The position numbers and the translations under genes were made by a program. Of a stretch of DNA of 32,996 nt, positions 32,778 to 32,996 are shown one piece after another (position 1 is the stretch's first letter; each line of letters opens with the position of its first letter). The stretch is taken from NCBI GenBank assembly GCA_017509785.1, contig JAFWOT010000025.1, positions 124,394 through 157,389 of the forward strand, read 5' to 3'. The stretch comes from Clostridia bacterium. Its GTDB lineage: Bacteria > Bacillota > Clostridia > Christensenellales > CAG-138. Below the pieces are notes generated by a model that did no database searches, had not been told where the DNA came from, and saw nothing but the letters and a program-made list of their open reading frames with translations.

Positions 32778-32996
32778 TCAGATGAGCGCGAATATCGCGG
32801 AGAGGTCGGAGGAATCGACCGCGCCGTTTAGGCTCGCGTCCGCGTTGGCAAGACCCTGAGCGGTGAGCTCGCCCTTGCCGAGCAGGTACGCGGAGAGCGC
32901 GGAGATATCGCCCATGTCGACCTTGCCGTCGCAGTTGACGTCGCCGAGGAGACCGGCGGGAGTCTCGTTCTCGGTGTAGGTCGCGGTGACGACGAG
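32778..32996 (-). CDS. C-terminus of a dockerin type I domain protein (partial, runs off right edge)
   Basis: Read on the minus strand from base 32996, the open frame gives 72 residues before a TGA at 32780-32778. It contains two calcium-loop repeats of the dockerin type I kind: GDVNCDGKVDMGDISALSAY and, about 33 residues later, ANADASLNGAVDSSDLSAIF. The first loop keeps the D-N-D-G-x-D-x-x-D pattern; in the second, the third ligand position is Leu. Dockerins anchor secreted enzymes to cohesins, or serve as duplicated EF-hand modules in other secreted proteins. The frame is too short to name the catalytic part. It converges on the lipoprotein gene with a terminator between them. Confidence 0.85.
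   Translation of the reverse strand, partial: LVVTATYTENETPAGLLGDVNCDGKVDMGDISALSAYLLGKGELTAQGLANADASLNGAVDSSDLSAIFALI

Overview
The window looks like a chromosomal segment of an uncultured, high-GC member of the Clostridia (Bacillota). It combines cdaA-cdaR, RNase J with a YlbF-family protein, a YpsA-like SLOG protein, MltG with a U32 protein (as in Bacillus yrrL/yrrO), SecG-SmpB-tmRNA, and a dockerin-bearing secreted protein. Sampled core lines are about 62% G+C. No species can be named from sequence alone.

Region 1 (1 to about 9160) is an accessory island lying directly against the 3' end of the tmRNA gene. It holds two AT-rich genes, both on the minus strand. The first is a very large protein (at least 1242 residues, running off the left edge) with an N-terminal P-loop NTPase and a C-terminal HD phosphohydrolase-type metal site. 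The second is a 669-residue protein with a C-terminal RNxxxHG motif (DUF4209/HEPN-like). Between them, on the plus strand, sits a GC-rich module: a large serine recombinase with an unusual C-terminal half, plus an overlapping small partner gene. A cluster of AAACGAT repeats spaced near one or two helical turns lies between the DUF4209 gene and the tmRNA. This island is the best candidate for an undescribed (possibly defence-related) system.

Region 2 (9160 to 10918) has tmRNA, an orphan TipAS-domain protein, SmpB and SecG. tmRNA and SmpB together rescue stalled ribosomes.

Region 3 (11036 to 26430) is a long co-oriented minus-strand run. In transcription order it is cdaA, cdaR, an FAD-dependent oxidoreductase, a ParA/MinD-like ATPase, a YpsA-like SLOG protein, an ABC-F ATPase, RNase J, a YlbF-family protein, MltG, a U32 tRNA hydroxylation-type protein, a fused phosphoglycerate kinase/triosephosphate isomerase, and phosphoglycerate mutase. 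Gaps are small and several genes overlap or are coupled.

Region 4 (26600 to 32996) is mostly plus strand. It has a class A penicillin-binding protein with its own strong promoter, then a cysteine desulfurase, ThiI and a lipoprotein read as a tight cluster. The last gene is the C-terminus of a dockerin protein on the minus strand, entering from the right edge.
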